Made by a program: the position numbers and the translations under genes. Below the pieces are notes generated by a model. That model was not told where the DNA came from and did no database searches. It worked only from the letters and a program-made list of their open reading frames with translations. A stretch of 64,000 nucleotides of DNA from an uncultured Clostridia bacterium (lineage in GTDB: Bacteria > Bacillota > Clostridia > Saccharofermentanales > Saccharofermentanaceae), in NCBI GenBank assembly GCA_946537885.1, contig CAMNGC010000010.1:1-64000 (forward strand). Reading direction: 5' to 3'. Positions 61,880 through 64,000 of the stretch are shown in pieces. Position 1 is the stretch's first letter. Each line of letters opens with the position of its first letter.

Positions 61880-62518
61880 TCAGTTGTCGCTGTCGTCCTC
61901 GATGGCGTTCTTAACGATCTCGTCGATCTCGGAATCTGCTCCCTTGCCGCTGAACTGGGGCTTGATAGCACCCTCACTGTTACGTGCGCCGTAAGCATCC
62001 GCGATAGCAAACGCCTCTTCCTTCAGCTTGAAGAAATCCTCCCTGGAAGCCAGATCATTGGTGCTCGTCTGGAAGCAAACATCTTCATACACATCATCGA
62101 AAACAAGATAGAAAGTCTTCTGCTTGTTCCCGACTCCCGTGGAATCCAACATCGCCTCAGCCTTGCTGGGCTCGCCGTCTCTGGAATCGAGGTTCTCAAA
62201 AGGAATCTTAACCTTGGAGAACCTGTAGCGCAGGACGATCTCCTTCATATTGTAGTCAACAGCTACTCGATAGTCAGCGATCAGGAAGGTCTGGATAAAG
62301 ACCATCACACAGATCAACGCTGCAATAGCGCAGAAGATCCCGAGACCAAGGCCGCCGTCACGCATAAAGAAAAAGCACGCACCTGCTGCGAATGCAACAA
62401 ACAATATAGTTGTTACGATCCTTCTGATCGTAATCTGACGGCTGCTGGCTGCAAAGCAATGCACACCTTCCTGAGGCAAAGCCGCCACTTTCTCCTGATT
62501 CTCATATTCAGTTGCCAT
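61880..62518 (-). CDS. Small membrane protein of unknown function
   Basis: 212 residues with two adjacent hydrophobic segments (about 35-52 and 56-78), then a cytoplasmic domain with PH-like strand patterns (YRVAVDYNMKEIVLRYRFSKVKIPFENL) and an acidic C-terminus ending EDDSDN. GGGG precedes the ATG. No family recognised. Confidence 0.6.
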   Translation of the reverse strand: MATEYENQEKVAALPQEGVHCFAASSRQITIRRIVTTILFVAFAAGACFFFMRDGGLGLGIFCAIAALICVMVFIQTFLIADYRVAVDYNMKEIVLRYRFSKVKIPFENLDSRDGEPSKAEAMLDSTGVGNKQKTFYLVFDDVYEDVCFQTSTNDLASREDFFKLKEEAFAIADAYGARNSEGAIKPQFSGKGADSEIDEIVKNAIEDDSDN

Positions 62519-62734
62519 ATACTAACCCCTTTCAAACACTTACCCGATAATAATACCACAAAAATCACAGAAAAATGACTATTACCAAAAATAATAGATT
62601 ATTTCTGTGATCCCGGTATACATTTCATTTCTCTATCCTCATTCCATTACCGGAGCCTTCATCATCAGCATTAACATATAAGCTTCCGTACAGAACATCG
62701 TCATCGTAATAATCAACTGGTTCTGAACCTGAAG

Positions 62735-62763
62735 AAAAAGCCCTCGGCACAACATCCGAGGGC
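62735..62763 (-). terminator. valS terminator
   Basis: Minus-strand GCCCTCGG/CCGAGGGC stem followed by TTTTTCTTC. Confidence 0.85.
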
Positions 62764-62784
62764 TTCACTTATTATTGTCTGCAA

Positions 62785-64000
62785 TCAGATCTTGGATAGA
62801 ATCTCGATCCTATCTGTGATGCTCTTATACATCTCAGTGTACTTGGCCTGCTTCTCTCGTTCAGCAGCAATAACCTTCTCCGGAGCCTTACTTACAAAGG
62901 ACTCATTTGAGAGCTTACCTTCAACACGCTTAAGCTCGCCCTCGATCTTCTCTTTCTCCTTGGCAAGTCTCTCAAGCTCCTTGGAGATGTCGATCAGATC
63001 TTCAAGTGGCATATAGATCTCGCCGCCCTCGAAAACAGCCGCCACCGCAGTCGCAGGAATGCCCGCCTTGTCTTTCTGAGTATCGATCGAGCTTACCGAC
63101 GCGAGTCTCTCGAGGAAAGGCAAACCGTCAGTAAATGTTTTCGCGATCGTGTCATCTGCAGTAACCAGGATAACGTGTGCCTTACGGGAAGGTACAACAC
63201 CCATCTCCGCCCTGATGTTACGGATGGATCTGATGCCGCTCATAAGGATCGTCATCGTCTTCTCGTCCTCAGGGAACGAAGGGATCTTATCTGCATCAGG
63301 CCAATCGGAGATCATGATCGACTCCGAAGCTCCGTCCAGGAACAGATTTGAATAGACTTCCTCTGTTACAAAAGGCATAAAGGGATGCAGCAACTGCATG
63401 GATACGCCGAGAACATAATTAAGCAGGTATTGTGCCTCGAGTCTTGTAGGACACTCCTTATCAAACAGTCTGCTCTTGGCAATCTCGATATACCAGTCGC
63501 AGAATGTCTCCCAGATGAAATCAACGATCTTGGACAGTGCAACACCGTATTCATACTTCTCGAAGTTAGCAGTAGCCTCGGATACAAGTCTGTTAAGTCC
63601 CGTGAGGACCCACTTATCCTCGAGAGTGAACTTGGAAGGATCTGCCTTGCTGACATCGAGGTCATCCTCGCAGTTCATGATAACGAATCTCATGGCATTC
63701 CAGATCTTGTTGCTGAAGTTACGACCCATCTCGATCTTGTCTTCCTGGAATCTCTGGTCATTACCGGGAGCATTACCTGTTACGAGGGCGAATCTCAGGG
63801 AGTCGGCGCCGGACTTTTCGATGATCTCGAGCGGGTCGATACCGTTGCCCAGGGACTTACTCATCTTACGGCCCTGAGAGTCTCTTACGAGACCGTGTAT
63901 CAGTACATCGCGGAAAGGTACATCATCCATATGAGCCATACCGGCAACGATCATTCTGGAGACCCAGAATGTGATAATGTCATAACCGGTAACAAGCGTA
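62785..64000 (-). CDS. valS: Valyl-tRNA synthetase, C-terminal part (5' end outside the window)
   Basis: 405 residues to the window edge; the frame stays open to position 64000 (TGYDIITFWVSRMI), so the gene continues to the right. KMSKS occurs as RKMSKSLGNG, followed by the anticodon-binding domain (about GMRFVI... to HPFMPFVTEEVY) and a C-terminal coiled coil (ISKELERLAKEKEKIEGELKRVEGKL) as in ValRS. It charges tRNA-Val, including the GAC isoacceptor at 51416. Confidence 0.95.
   Translation of the reverse strand, partial: TLVTGYDIITFWVSRMIVAGMAHMDDVPFRDVLIHGLVRDSQGRKMSKSLGNGIDPLEIIEKSGADSLRFALVTGNAPGNDQRFQEDKIEMGRNFSNKIWNAMRFVIMNCEDDLDVSKADPSKFTLEDKWVLTGLNRLVSEATANFEKYEYGVALSKIVDFIWETFCDWYIEIAKSRLFDKECPTRLEAQYLLNYVLGVSMQLLHPFMPFVTEEVYSNLFLDGASESIMISDWPDADKIPSFPEDEKTMTILMSGIRSIRNIRAEMGVVPSRKAHVILVTADDTIAKTFTDGLPFLERLASVSSIDTQKDKAGIPATAVAAVFEGGEIYMPLEDLIDISKELERLAKEKEKIEGELKRVEGKLSNESFVSKAPEKVIAAEREKQAKYTEMYKSITDRIEILSKI

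Overview
The window reads as the chromosome of a Gram-positive anaerobe of the Clostridia, probably a fermentative gut or rumen plant-polysaccharide degrader. Supporting evidence is the strong GGAGG-type ribosome sites, lipoproteins and no outer-membrane genes, a ferredoxin-linked 2-oxoacid oxidoreductase, a pectic galactan utilisation locus, and small clostridial families (DUF4250, YhbD/DUF4004, C_GCAxxG_C_C, YqeY). Genus cannot be fixed from the sequence alone. About 90% is coding and most genes lie on the minus strand.

Layout. (1) 1-6200: an AT-rich accessory block, all minus strand: a membrane-anchored XRE-type regulator with palindromic operators, two small exported proteins, two lipoproteins (one carrying a solute-binding-protein-like domain) and a polytopic membrane protein. 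It contains two copies of an unrecognised structured RNA whose helices covary. (2) 6481-9091: a four-subunit 2-oxoacid:ferredoxin oxidoreductase operon. (3) 9298-14572: an SPFH protein with zinc ribbons, a HAD hydrolase, a P-loop protein and mutS2. (4) 14705-29131: a galactan locus resembling Bacillus ganSPQAB: secreted GH53 galactanase with a CBM61-like domain, a second cytosolic GH53, GH13, an unassigned CAZyme-like protein, the GanS/P/Q importer, a LacI-type repressor and GH42 beta-galactosidase. Three near-identical LacI-type operators sit on the main promoters. (5) 29224-31143: a secreted LRR/DUF4214 protein. (6) 31197-44142: a long housekeeping run reading leftwards, rimP-nusA-ylxR-ylxQ-infB-rbfA-nrnA-truB-ribF-lgt-rodA-gph-ridA-pfkA, led by an intrinsic terminator in the rimP leader that fits NusA-dependent autoregulation. 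(7) 44382-51278: a P-loop protein, mscL, a Fur/PerR-like regulator, a short orphan prepilin, ArsR and YhbD-type regulators, an Ala/Lys-rich coiled-coil protein, an SDR, and gpmI fused in frame to DUF4250. (8) 51416-54044: tRNA-Val(GAC), an rRNA methyltransferase, and thiT under a TPP riboswitch. (9) 54080-64000: an alpha/beta-hydrolase with an apparently lost nucleophile, aminopeptidase P, an acyltransferase, a lipid-anchored barnase with barstar, yqeY, a C_GCAxxG protein, a TIM-barrel/acyl-CoA-ligase fusion, a small membrane protein and the 3' part of valS.

The least explained signals are the duplicated structured RNA of region 1 (each copy opening with the same Shine-Dalgarno plus three-codon ORF), two regularly spaced palindrome arrays (16745-16960 and 51671-51863) that share a 51-55 bp period and both lie between convergent units, and a 7-mer, TTTTCGA, present in most intergenic gaps. 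All statements come from reading the sequence; no homology search, folding program or expression data were available.
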